NCBI GenBank assembly: GCA_013329495.1
Contig: DUKC01000123.1
Location: 1-5,534 of the forward strand
Length of the DNA stretch: 5,534 nucleotides
Source: Thermoplasmata archaeon
GTDB taxonomy: Archaea; Thermoplasmatota; E2; UBA9212
Direction of reading: 5' to 3'
Positions 1-4,908 of the stretch are shown here, piece after piece. Position 1 is the first letter of the stretch. Each line of letters starts with the position of its first letter. The notes beneath the pieces were generated by a model, which saw only the letters and a list, made by a program, of their open reading frames with translations, did not search any database and was not told the origin of the DNA. A program made the translations under genes and the position numbers.

Positions 1-300
1 CTTCAGGCTGGAGCTGTTGTAATATTTCTAGGAACAGTCAGGGCTTTCTTGAGAGGAGAAAAGGTGAAGCACTTGGAATATGAGGCGTACGAGCCAATGG
101 CTAGAAAAGAGCTTGTTGAAATAGAGAACGAAGCGAGGTCTTGCTCCGCAGCAGAGAAAGAGCCAATCATCCATCGAGTAGGAAAATTAGAAGTTGGCAA
201 AGTTACGCTTTTCGTCGTTACGGGTGCGCTTCATAGGAAGGATGCATTTCTTGCGTGTGCGCATGTTGGAGATGAGTTAAAAGGGGGGGACCTATATTGA
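1..300 (+). CDS. moaE: Molybdopterin synthase catalytic subunit MoaE (5' partial, frame disrupted near 3' end)
   Basis: MoaE is the large subunit of molybdopterin synthase. With thiocarboxylated MoaD it converts precursor Z (cPMP) to molybdopterin in the cytoplasm. The 99 visible residues match the family core in order: GAVVIFLGTVR at 4-14, EYEAYEPMA at 26-34, IIHRVGKLEVG at 56-66 and the catalytic-region motif ALHRKDAF at 76-83, with the conserved His-Arg pair. The start and roughly the first 35-40 residues lie outside the window. The frame ends at TGA 298-300 with DELKGGDLY, just after the first expected catalytic lysine (Lys94 of the fragment). The usual K-x6-K segment and C-terminal tail are missing from this frame but present in the -1 frame (see 288-347). 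The family identity is very likely. Whether this copy makes functional protein is uncertain. The E1-like gene at 1777 is a plausible pathway partner. Confidence 0.9.
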   Translation, partial: LQAGAVVIFLGTVRAFLRGEKVKHLEYEAYEPMARKELVEIENEARSCSAAEKEPIIHRVGKLEVGKVTLFVVTGALHRKDAFLACAHVGDELKGGDLY

Positions 301-347
301 AAAAAGAAATTGCAAATAGAGGAGAGCATTTGGCAAATTTAAAATAG
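288..347 (+). other. moaE: Displaced C-terminal coding segment of moaE in the -1 frame
   Basis: Reading from 288 gives GPILKKE followed by a short tail ending at TAG 345-347 (19 codons). It joins the upstream moaE frame if one G of the seven-G run at 283-289 is read twice. The joined protein reads ELK-GGG-PILKKE. This restores the seven-residue spacing between the two lysines seen in E. coli MoaE (LKTRAPFWKRE). The agreement makes a chance match unlikely. Causes could be a real one-base deletion, slippage by ribosome or polymerase, or an assembly error in the G run. Confidence 0.8.
338..346 (+). promoter_or_regulatory. Possible archaeal TATA box for the permease cassette
   Basis: TTTAAAATA lies about 40 bases before the permease ATG. 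Initiation about 25 bases downstream would give a short leader that carries the Shine-Dalgarno site at 371-376. It overlaps the displaced moaE tail, so the cassette may have its own promoter or may simply be read through from moaE. AT-rich matches are common, so this is tentative. Confidence 0.35.
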
Positions 348-370
348 AATAAGAGAAGTAAATAGGTTAC

Positions 371-376
371 AAGGAG
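371..376 (+). promoter_or_regulatory. Ribosome binding site of the permease gene
   Basis: AAGGAG ends six bases before ATG 383. This supports that start codon, and no competing in-frame start is needed. Confidence 0.65.
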
Positions 377-382
377 TTAGTA

Positions 383-1294
383 ATGATTATTGAGGTCTTA
401 TCCTGGACTTGGTATTACTTAAAGGAGTCTTCACCTTGGCTGCTGTTAGGATTTCTGTTAGCTGGACTGTTAAAAGCATTTATTCCTTCCGAGGCCATAC
501 TTAATTATCTTGGAAAAAGAGACTTTAAGTCTGTGTTGAGAGCTTCGATAGTTGGTATTCCCTTGCCTTTGTGTTCCTGTGGTGTGCTTCCCACAGGGAT
601 AGGTTTGTATGAACAAGGTGCATCCAAAGCTTCTACGCTGGCATTCATCATTGCAACGCCTGCGACGACCATAACCAGCATATTGCTCATTCTAGGAATG
701 ATCGGCTGGAAATTTATGCTGGCGCAGATCGCAACTGCTTTTGGTGTAGCTCTACTTACTGGATTGCTGGCCTTTGTATTTTTAAAAGATGAGGAAAGAG
801 TGGCGGGATTGCCTAAAGAAAAAGTTCATAGATTGCACAAGGGATTTATGGGGTGTGAAGAATGCAAACGCAACCTCAAAGCTCGGATAAAAACTACTTT
901 TAGATATGGATTTGTTGAGGTGATGGATGATATCGGCGTTTATTTGGTCGTTGGCTTGCTGTTGGCGGGAATAATAGCAGCCCTCTTACCAACTCAATTG
1001 ACCCAACAATACATGGGAGAAGGATTTTTGCCAATGCTTCTCATGATCGTGATTGGGACCCCAATGTACATATGTTCTACGGGATCTGTTCCTTTTGCTG
1101 CTTCTTTACTGGCTAAGGGGATGGCTCCTGTTGCTGGCCTTGTGTTTTTGATTGTGGGCCCTGCAACCAATGTTTCGGGATTCTTAGTGATAAGCAAGGC
1201 CATGGGGAAGAAGGCTGCCTTGCTCTACATCGCCTCAATAATTTGTTTTTCGATATTGATAGCTTCAGCCATTCATTTGGGAGGGTGGTTATGA
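383..1294 (+). CDS. COG0701/ArsP_1-type permease (putative heavy-metal or metalloid efflux transporter)
   Basis: This 303-residue polytopic membrane protein has two homologous-looking halves of about four hydrophobic segments each, joined by a polar loop (about 135-172). The first half carries PLPLCSCGVLP (60-70) and the second carries GTPMYICSTGSVP (225-237) and GPATN (259-263). The P-L-C-S-C-G signature is typical of the PF03773 (ArsP_1/DUF318) family, whose members include ArsP organoarsenical exporters and SO_0444-like Cu/Zn efflux proteins. The Cys pair at 64/66 and Cys231 sit in hydrophobic segments and are candidate metal or metalloid ligands. A further CxxC (158/161) lies in the central loop, which may bind metal in the cytoplasm. 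Length is normal for the family. The gene overlaps the next ORF by ATGA and heads a cassette ending in a TRASH-like protein, which supports a thiophilic-metal role. The real substrate cannot be read from sequence. Confidence 0.88.
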   Translation: MIIEVLSWTWYYLKESSPWLLLGFLLAGLLKAFIPSEAILNYLGKRDFKSVLRASIVGIPLPLCSCGVLPTGIGLYEQGASKASTLAFIIATPATTITSILLILGMIGWKFMLAQIATAFGVALLTGLLAFVFLKDEERVAGLPKEKVHRLHKGFMGCEECKRNLKARIKTTFRYGFVEVMDDIGVYLVVGLLLAGIIAALLPTQLTQQYMGEGFLPMLLMIVIGTPMYICSTGSVPFAASLLAKGMAPVAGLVFLIVGPATNVSGFLVISKAMGKKAALLYIASIICFSILIASAIHLGGWL

Positions 1295-1437
1295 AAAAAT
1301 GCACTAAACAAAATAGGAACTTTTGGAGGCAGATCAGAGGTTGCTCACTCCTCGATACCAATTGCAACCTCTCTGTATGTGAGGATAGGGTCAATCAAGG
1401 CGCAGATGAGCTTGGAGGAGATAAAGGGGGTATATGA
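1291..1437 (+). CDS. Small cysteine-containing protein bridging permease and TRASH gene (48 aa, unrecognised)
   Basis: I do not recognise this family. The 48-codon ORF starts at ATG 1291, overlapping the permease stop as ATGA, with GGAGG at 1280-1284 six bases upstream. It ends at TGA 1435-1437, again in an ATGA overlap with the next gene. Such overlaps at both ends are typical of translationally coupled operon genes and are the main evidence that it is real. The product is soluble, basic at the N-terminus and acidic and glycine-rich at the C-terminus. It has four cysteines (4, 18, 25, 30), a plausible metal site given the neighbours. The alternative is a spacer: a 9-bp inverted repeat sits inside it, and another frame from GTG 1379 is also open. 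No conserved motif proves coding. Confidence 0.5.
   Translation: MKKCTKQNRNFWRQIRGCSLLDTNCNLSVCEDRVNQGADELGGDKGGI
1336..1372. repeat. Perfect 9-bp inverted repeat (hairpin) inside the small ORF
   Basis: AGAGGTTGC (1336-1344) and GCAACCTCT (1364-1372) are exact reverse complements separated by 19 bases. In RNA they would form a stable stem between the permease and TRASH cistrons. In DNA they could be half-sites for a regulator. Neither role is shown. Confidence 0.6.
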
Positions 1438-1673
1438 TAGATATAGTAGGCATAATAAAAACAATGTGCGCGATGGTGCTACTAGGATTGATAGCATACA
1501 CACAAGGGAGGAGGATCTCGGCAAGGATAAGAAAAAAAACGATGAGATGCGCAACATGTGGAAGAACAGTCTTTGAAAGACCTGTTAAAAAAGAGATAGA
1601 CGGGAAAGAATTGGTTTTTTGCTGTGAACACTGCGCGATGAACTACTCGCTAGTCCATAATAAAAAAACATAG
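1434..1673 (+). CDS. Membrane-anchored TRASH/YHS-like metal-binding protein
   Basis: This 79-residue protein has one hydrophobic N-terminal segment (about 4-22), a basic stretch (25-38) that suggests the remainder is cytoplasmic, then a small zinc-finger-like domain. That domain has Cys39-x2-Cys42, a short beta region, and Cys63-Cys64-x2-Cys67 in the pattern FCCEHC. This matches the TRASH/YHS style of treble-clef domains linked to heavy-metal sensing, binding or trafficking. It starts within an ATGA overlap with the upstream small ORF; GGAGGAG at 1414-1420 and a G run at 1426-1430 precede the start. Gene order suggests it delivers or senses the metal handled by the permease. Its substrate is unknown. 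A start at a later Met (37) would keep the domain but lose the membrane anchor, and the overlap favours 1434. Confidence 0.8.
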   Translation: MIDIVGIIKTMCAMVLLGLIAYTQGRRISARIRKKTMRCATCGRTVFERPVKKEIDGKELVFCCEHCAMNYSLVHNKKT

Positions 1674-1767
1674 GGGGCCTGAAAAGCTACTTAAAAATTC
1701 AACCTTCAAGGTAGTAAAGCCAAAAATTCAGTTGAGGCAGGTGACAACAAAGACGGTGGTGGATAAA

Positions 1768-1772
1768 GGAGG
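1768..1772 (+). promoter_or_regulatory. Ribosome binding site deciding the moeB-like start
   Basis: GGAGG ends four bases before ATG 1777. The frame stays open upstream to TTG 1732, but that start has no comparable site and would add 15 residues not expected in the family. Confidence 0.7.
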
Positions 1773-1776
1773 AAGG

Positions 1777-2532
1777 ATGCTGAAGAAACGTGAATTTGAA
1801 AGGTATCAGAGGCAGATAGCAATCCCAAAGCTTGGAAGAGAGGGACAGAGGAGGCTCAAGGAGGCTAAAGTTTTTGTTGCTGGTGCTGGAGGCTTGGGTT
1901 CGGCGGCATCCCTCTACCTGGCCGCAGCAGGCATCGGGAAAATCAGGATAATCGACAAACACAGGGTAAAATTGAACAATCTAAACAGGCAGATCTTATA
2001 TTCAACTCGGGATATCGGAAGATTAAAGGTTGAGGCGGCTAAAAAAAAACTTGTAAAGATAAATCCTGAAGTAGAGATTGAGCCGATAGCGGAGGAAATA
2101 GGAAAAGATAGTCTGCTGGGACTTATAGGAGATTGCGGTCTGATAGTGGATGCAATGGATAACTTCCCAACCCGATATTTGCTAAATGGAGTTGCTATAA
2201 AAAATAAAATACCTTTTATTCATGGTGCGGTTGAGGGTTTTGAAGGAAGGGTGACGACAATAATTCCGAAGAAAACGGCTTGTTTGAGGTGCGTCTATCC
2301 TAAGGCTTTGCCTCCAAGCATCGTCCCAATTTTGGGGGCTACTGCGGGGGTTATAGGGTGCGTTCAGGCAACCGAGGTTATTAAGTATCTGACAGGTATC
2401 GGCCAATTGCTCACAAACAAGCTGTTAATATACGATGGAGAGCAGATGACTTTTGACCTGCTCAAACTAGAAAGGAACCCGAAGTGTCCAGCCTGTGGTT
2501 CTAGCTCAAAGGGGAATTATGCAGGGTCGTAA
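1777..2532 (+). CDS. moeB: MoeB/ThiF/HesA-type E1-like adenylyltransferase
   Basis: This 251-residue cytoplasmic enzyme uses ATP to adenylate the C-terminal glycine of a small ubiquitin-like sulfur carrier (MoaD, ThiS or archaeal SAMP-type), which is then thiocarboxylated. Family features occur in order: RYQRQI (9-14), nucleotide loop GAGGLGS (36-42), Asp60 at the end of beta2, NLNRQ (68-72), GRLKVEAA (81-88), catalytic-region MDN (127-129), and a zinc site of CLRC (169-172) with CPAC (237-240). Length is normal for MoeB (about 250). The loop that usually holds the MoeB/ThiF crossover cysteine (around 177-187) contains no Cys here. Naming it moeB rests partly on the nearby moaE, since ThiF and archaeal UbaA are close relatives and specificity cannot be settled. 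It begins 103 bases after the TRASH gene, and its own promoter is possible (CTTAAAAA at 1690-1697). Confidence 0.88.
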   Translation: MLKKREFERYQRQIAIPKLGREGQRRLKEAKVFVAGAGGLGSAASLYLAAAGIGKIRIIDKHRVKLNNLNRQILYSTRDIGRLKVEAAKKKLVKINPEVEIEPIAEEIGKDSLLGLIGDCGLIVDAMDNFPTRYLLNGVAIKNKIPFIHGAVEGFEGRVTTIIPKKTACLRCVYPKALPPSIVPILGATAGVIGCVQATEVIKYLTGIGQLLTNKLLIYDGEQMTFDLLKLERNPKCPACGSSSKGNYAGS

Positions 2533-2551
2533 GCTTAAAAGGTCGAGATAA

Positions 2552-2560
2552 TTTTATAAA
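2552..2560 (+). promoter_or_regulatory. Archaeal TATA box for cutA and the DUF1858 gene
   Basis: TTTTATAAA lies in the 58-base gap after the moeB-like gene. Initiation about 25-27 bases downstream would fall a few bases before ATG 2591. This gives a near-leaderless mRNA, consistent with the lack of a good Shine-Dalgarno site next to that start. Confidence 0.55.
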
Positions 2561-2590
2561 ACGTGGAGGTATCGAGAATAATAGGAAAAA

Positions 2591-2929
2591 ATGCACACAG
2601 AAGAAGCGATGAAAAAGAAGAAAGTTGTGCTTGTCTACATCACCGCGAAAGATGGAGAAGAGGCAAAAAGAATCGGAAGGATTTTGATTGAAGAGGGATT
2701 GGCTGCTTGTGGAAACATATTCCCTATAAGATCAATTTATAGGTGGGAAGGAGGGATTCAAGAAGATGAGGAGGTTGCAATGTTTATCAAAACAAAAGCC
2801 GAATTGGTTGACGAAATTCTTAAAAAGGTAAAAGAAGTACATTCGTATGAGGTTCCGTGCATAGTCTCATTTCCTATAGAGAAAGGCTGCGCAAAATTTC
2901 TGGAATGGATCGAAAAATCAACAAAATGA
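2591..2929 (+). CDS. cutA: CutA-like divalent-cation tolerance protein
   Basis: CutA proteins are small ferredoxin-like-fold trimers in the cytoplasm, linked genetically to copper and divalent-metal tolerance. Their molecular role is unsettled. The 112 residues match the family along their length: VYITAKDGEEAKRIG (15-29), GLAACGNIFPIRSIYRW (36-52), EDEEVAMFIKT (58-68), HSYEVPCIVSFPI (84-96) and FLEWI (103-107). The core length is typical. Start choice is uncertain: ATG 2591 fits the upstream TATA box, whereas ATG 2609 (MKKKKVVLVYI) matches the usual CutA N-terminus better, and neither has a clear Shine-Dalgarno site. Three cysteines (40, 90, 100) could contribute to metal binding. The next gene follows after 18 bases, so the two are probably co-transcribed. 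The metal-related genes upstream fit the assignment. Confidence 0.92.
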   Translation: MHTEEAMKKKKVVLVYITAKDGEEAKRIGRILIEEGLAACGNIFPIRSIYRWEGGIQEDEEVAMFIKTKAELVDEILKKVKEVHSYEVPCIVSFPIEKGCAKFLEWIEKSTK

Positions 2930-2935
2930 AGGGGG

Positions 2936-2943
2936 GGAGGTGA
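2936..2943 (+). promoter_or_regulatory. Strong ribosome binding site before the DUF1858 gene
   Basis: GGAGGTGA ends four bases before ATG 2948. It is the closest match in the window to the full anti-16S complement, and part of a seven-G run (2931-2937) overlaps it. It lies immediately after the cutA stop. Confidence 0.8.
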
Positions 2944-2947
2944 AAAA

Positions 2948-3154
2948 ATGCCAAACAAAATTACAGAAGAGATGACACTGATCGAAATTCTAAACTTTCC
3001 TGGAGCGAGGGAAGTGCTTGAGAAGCACAGCCTACCGTGCTTGCACTGTCCAATGGCTGCTTTTGAGTTAGGCACGCTCAGAATAGGAGAGGTTGCCAAG
3101 ATGTATGGGATCGATCTGAAGAGTTTGCTTGATGATTTAAACAAAGCGGTGTAG
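2948..3154 (+). CDS. DUF1858-type small redox-disulfide protein
   Basis: This 68-residue soluble protein follows the DUF1858 / hybrid-cluster-associated redox disulfide pattern. It opens with a strand and helix (ITEEMTLIEIL, 5-15), then PGAREVLEKHSLPCLHCPM (18-36) with a CxxC pair at Cys31/Cys34, and ends in a helical region (IGEVAKMYGI, 46-55, then a Leu-rich tail) typical of the fold. Relatives are thought to act in thiol redox chemistry or metal binding, and many are encoded beside hybrid-cluster or sulfur-metabolism genes. No hybrid-cluster gene is visible here, and the partner gene is cutA, 18 bases upstream. The exact function is unknown; the family call is fairly secure. Confidence 0.85.
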   Translation: MPNKITEEMTLIEILNFPGAREVLEKHSLPCLHCPMAAFELGTLRIGEVAKMYGIDLKSLLDDLNKAV

Positions 3155-3325
3155 GTTCTGTCGATCCTTTGAGCGTGAGCGAAAATTGGTTTGGCCAAAA
3201 TCTCCATATTGTTTCTCAGTTTTCTTTATGAGAATATTTGCCGATTCTTTTTCTGGGTTTTGGCATTCCAATTGCCTCATTTCCTAAATGAATAGTCCAT
3301 TTATCTTTTTGATAAATCAAATTCT
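3155..3325. other. Convergent intergenic region
   Basis: These 171 bases separate the plus-strand DUF1858 gene from the minus-strand Ig-like gene. They are AT-rich with several T runs on the plus strand. They hold a perfect 10-bp palindrome TTTGGCCAAA (3190-3199) and short hairpins at 3213-3234 (6-bp stem), 3277-3291 (6-bp stem, 3-base loop) and 3300-3316 (TTTATC/GATAAA). I see no convincing gene. Termination of both converging transcripts is the likely function. Confidence 0.6.
3245..3261 (+). terminator. Possible T-rich terminator of the cutA-DUF1858 operon
   Basis: TTCTTTTTCT followed by TTTT lies about 90 bases after the DUF1858 stop. Archaeal RNA polymerase can stop at T tracts without a strong hairpin. 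This is suggestive only. Confidence 0.3.
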
Positions 3326-3706
3326 CTATGGAGTTGTAATCTCTATTTCCTTGGATACCTTGTATCCTTCACCGCTCGAAGTTAGTATATATTTTCCCTC
3401 GCTCACCTGCCCATAACCATCAACTCTTCCTTTTTGATTCCACTTGTGCCTTATGGCTTCACCAGGTTTAAGGGGGGGCCAATCAAGCAGGATTACCAAT
3501 TCATCCACTATCTTACCCTTCTCATCTTTTATAGTTAGGGTTATCGAGCCTCTTAGAACTTTACTGGAAATGTTTTTAATACGAATATGCACTTCTTCAC
3601 CTGGCTTATAGATTGCCTTATCAGTGGTGAGTTCTATTGGAGAAGGAACTGCTGCGCTCCAAAAGAGGAGGGACAAAATAAGCCCGCAAAGGATCAAAGA
3701 ATTCAT
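3326..3706 (-). CDS. Secreted Ig-like / BsuPI-like beta-sandwich protein, function unknown
   Basis: This 126-residue protein has an N-terminal hydrophobic signal sequence (about 1-19, ending near SAAVPSP), so it is probably exported. The remainder is a single beta-rich domain. It has LTTDKAIYKPGEEVHIRIKN (26-45), an alternating strand pattern, a PGEA turn and KWNQKGRV leading into EGKYILT. Strand-plus-W-x-Q-x-(G) followed by G-x-Y is the layout of BsuPI (intracellular proteinase inhibitor) and of related Ig-like or FlgD-type domains. BsuPI inhibits subtilisin-type proteases, but many domains of this shape are only structural. There are no cysteines in the mature part and no second membrane segment. 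It has its own TATA box, and its upstream neighbour on the same strand is a secreted caspase-fold peptidase. The export and fold class are fairly sure; any inhibitor role is speculation. Confidence 0.8.
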   Translation of the reverse strand: MNSLILCGLILSLLFWSAAVPSPIELTTDKAIYKPGEEVHIRIKNISSKVLRGSITLTIKDEKGKIVDELVILLDWPPLKPGEAIRHKWNQKGRVDGYGQVSEGKYILTSSGEGYKVSKEIEITTP

Positions 3707-3729
3707 TTTTATTGATAAGTCGCTCTTTT

Positions 3730-3737
3730 TATTTAAA
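3730..3737 (-). promoter_or_regulatory. TATA box of the Ig-like gene (leaderless start)
   Basis: On the minus strand this reads TTTAAATA. Its centre is about 27 bases from the ATG at 3706, so transcription should begin at or next to the start codon. No Shine-Dalgarno site precedes it, consistent with a leaderless mRNA. Confidence 0.6.
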
Positions 3738-3750
3738 AATTTTGCAAATC

Positions 3751-3762
3751 CATAAAAATAGA
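3751..3762 (-). terminator. Possible T-tract terminator of the peptidase gene
   Basis: On the minus strand, CTCTATTTTTATG lies about 50 bases after the peptidase stop and just before the promoter of the Ig-like gene. A 6-bp hairpin (ACACTA/TAGTGT, 3810-3830) also spans the peptidase stop codon. Weak evidence. Confidence 0.3.
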
Positions 3763-3812
3763 GTTTGAAGAGCCGGTTGGCCCTTCGCAGTTCTTTTCAG
3801 CGACTTCCCACA

Positions 3813-4862
3813 CTAGGTTAAGGTTAGTGTTCCATCACCCACATACGCAAGTTCAGCTCCGGTGAGGAAATCTCTGGATGTCTTTTGGCGTACTTGCTCC
3901 ACGTTATACCCACCGCAAAAATAATCGAAATCCTTAGCAGCCCACCTGTTTCCATGGTAAACAGTTACAGATTCTGTCCAACCAAGATAGGCCCCCGCTC
4001 CCGCTCTGCGGTATGCATCGCCAAGTGAGGGATGGTGCATTCCATTGCAAGATTCCATATAAACCAAAGAATTTGGCAGGGAGCCATACCCATAATGGCG
4101 GTTGATGAGATAGGGAGTGTATGCCACAAAGTACTCTCCTTCATGGGAGATGAGGGTGCAGACTATCTCGAAGTTTTGATATTCTGTGGGGTATTTGTAA
4201 GGAGTTTGATCTGTCCATCTTTCGCCTGTGGAGATTACCGTAACCTCTTCGCCATTGTCTGGATCATGATGAATTCCTCCCCCTCCGTGACCAAAATTAA
4301 AAAGCACTCCTTCTACAAGCTCTCGCTCAATGCATCTAACGTCTACTTCTTCGTTCCACAATACTCTGCAATTATAACCAATCCCCTCTAGAGCATCTTT
4401 TATGTGGGGTATTGGTCCTTTGCCAAATTGCCATTCATAAGGTCCCAGAAGGATGGCTGTTTTCTTAGCGGGGGTTCTTGTGCCCATTTGCAAAGGTGGA
4501 GAAGGAATGCCCTCTTTGCCTCCTCTAATTTCTTCTATGCCCCAAAATTCTTCTGGTAGGCCTATCTCAAGCACAATGATGTAAAACCCGTCTTTGAATT
4601 TTACAGTCATGTCGTTCCCGATGGCCTTTGCCCAATCTACCTCAAGCTGGGTATTATACCAAGATTCTAACTCTTTTAGAGCGTCTTCAACAGATACTCC
4701 TCTGATCGTTGACTGGTCGAAGTTTTGCAGCCCCTGGGATATTACTTTGTCATAGTATTTCAAATTCTTTGGAAAAGGGGATCCGCCTGCCTCCCCAACA
4801 ATAAAAAAAGGGGAGAGCAAAGCCAAAACTATTAGCGCTATTATTAACTTGTTTGCTTTCAT
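3813..4862 (-). CDS. Secreted caspase-fold (clan CD, C25/CHAT-like) putative cysteine peptidase
   Basis: This 349-residue protein starts with a basic-hydrophobic signal peptide (about 1-25, ending GEAGG), so it is exported. Residues 30-125 look like a pro-region or accessory domain. From about 133 the clan CD layout appears: first strand KKTAILLGPYEW (133-144), helix HIKDALEGIGYNCRVLW (153-169), catalytic-type His192 in FNFGHGG (189-194), then Cys272 in VYMESCNG (267-274). It then continues LGDAYRRAGAGAYLGW (280-295) and closes with VGDGTLTL (341-348). The closing motif resembles the GDPTL ending common in C25 gingipain-like peptidases. The His/Cys pair and its surroundings suggest an active endopeptidase, possibly acting at the cell surface, but no substrate can be read. 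It has its own promoter and is followed 106 bases downstream by the secreted Ig-like gene. CHAT or another caspase-like subfamily is the main alternative. Confidence 0.82.
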   Translation of the reverse strand: MKANKLIIALIVLALLSPFFIVGEAGGSPFPKNLKYYDKVISQGLQNFDQSTIRGVSVEDALKELESWYNTQLEVDWAKAIGNDMTVKFKDGFYIIVLEIGLPEEFWGIEEIRGGKEGIPSPPLQMGTRTPAKKTAILLGPYEWQFGKGPIPHIKDALEGIGYNCRVLWNEEVDVRCIERELVEGVLFNFGHGGGGIHHDPDNGEEVTVISTGERWTDQTPYKYPTEYQNFEIVCTLISHEGEYFVAYTPYLINRHYGYGSLPNSLVYMESCNGMHHPSLGDAYRRAGAGAYLGWTESVTVYHGNRWAAKDFDYFCGGYNVEQVRQKTSRDFLTGAELAYVGDGTLTLT

Positions 4863-4877
4863 GGCTTCTGTGAATTA

Positions 4878-4908
4878 TGGAACGACGTTTATATTTATCG
4901 TGGAACGA
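4878..4908. repeat. Direct repeat TGGAACGA flanking the peptidase TATA box
   Basis: TGGAACGA occurs at 4878-4885 and 4901-4908, exactly 23 bases apart. On the transcribed strand it reads TCGTTCCA upstream and downstream of the TATA box at 4889-4897. The placement fits an operator that would control access of TBP/TFB and polymerase. No such pair is seen at the other promoters here. Confidence 0.5.
4889..4897 (-). promoter_or_regulatory. TATA box of the peptidase gene
   Basis: On the minus strand this reads TAAATATAA. Its centre is about 31 bases from the ATG at 4862. Expected initiation is near 4865, which would leave only a few bases of leader. No Shine-Dalgarno site is visible. Confidence 0.55.

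Noticed and set aside
1379..1576. A plus-strand frame from GTG whose start (MSLEEIKGVYDRYS) resembles the N-terminus of UbiE-like methyltransferases
   Set aside because: The resemblance stops after about 15 residues, the rest is low-complexity and charged, and the frame overlaps the TRASH gene, which has clear CxxC/CCxxC motifs.
1732..1776. TTG 1732 as an upstream start of the moeB-like gene
   Set aside because: No ribosome site precedes it, the extra 15 residues are absent from the family, and GGAGG is correctly placed before ATG 1777.
2758..3207. A 149-codon open frame on the minus strand
   Set aside because: It lies antisense to cutA and the DUF1858 gene, both of which have strong family matches.
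3137..3280. A 47-codon minus-strand ORF in the convergent gap (starts MRQLECQNPEKE)
   Set aside because: It looks faintly protein-like but has no ribosome site or promoter, overlaps the DUF1858 stop and shows no recognisable motif.
4032..4391. A 119-codon plus-strand frame
   Set aside because: It is antisense to the catalytic part of the peptidase and has no domain-like features.
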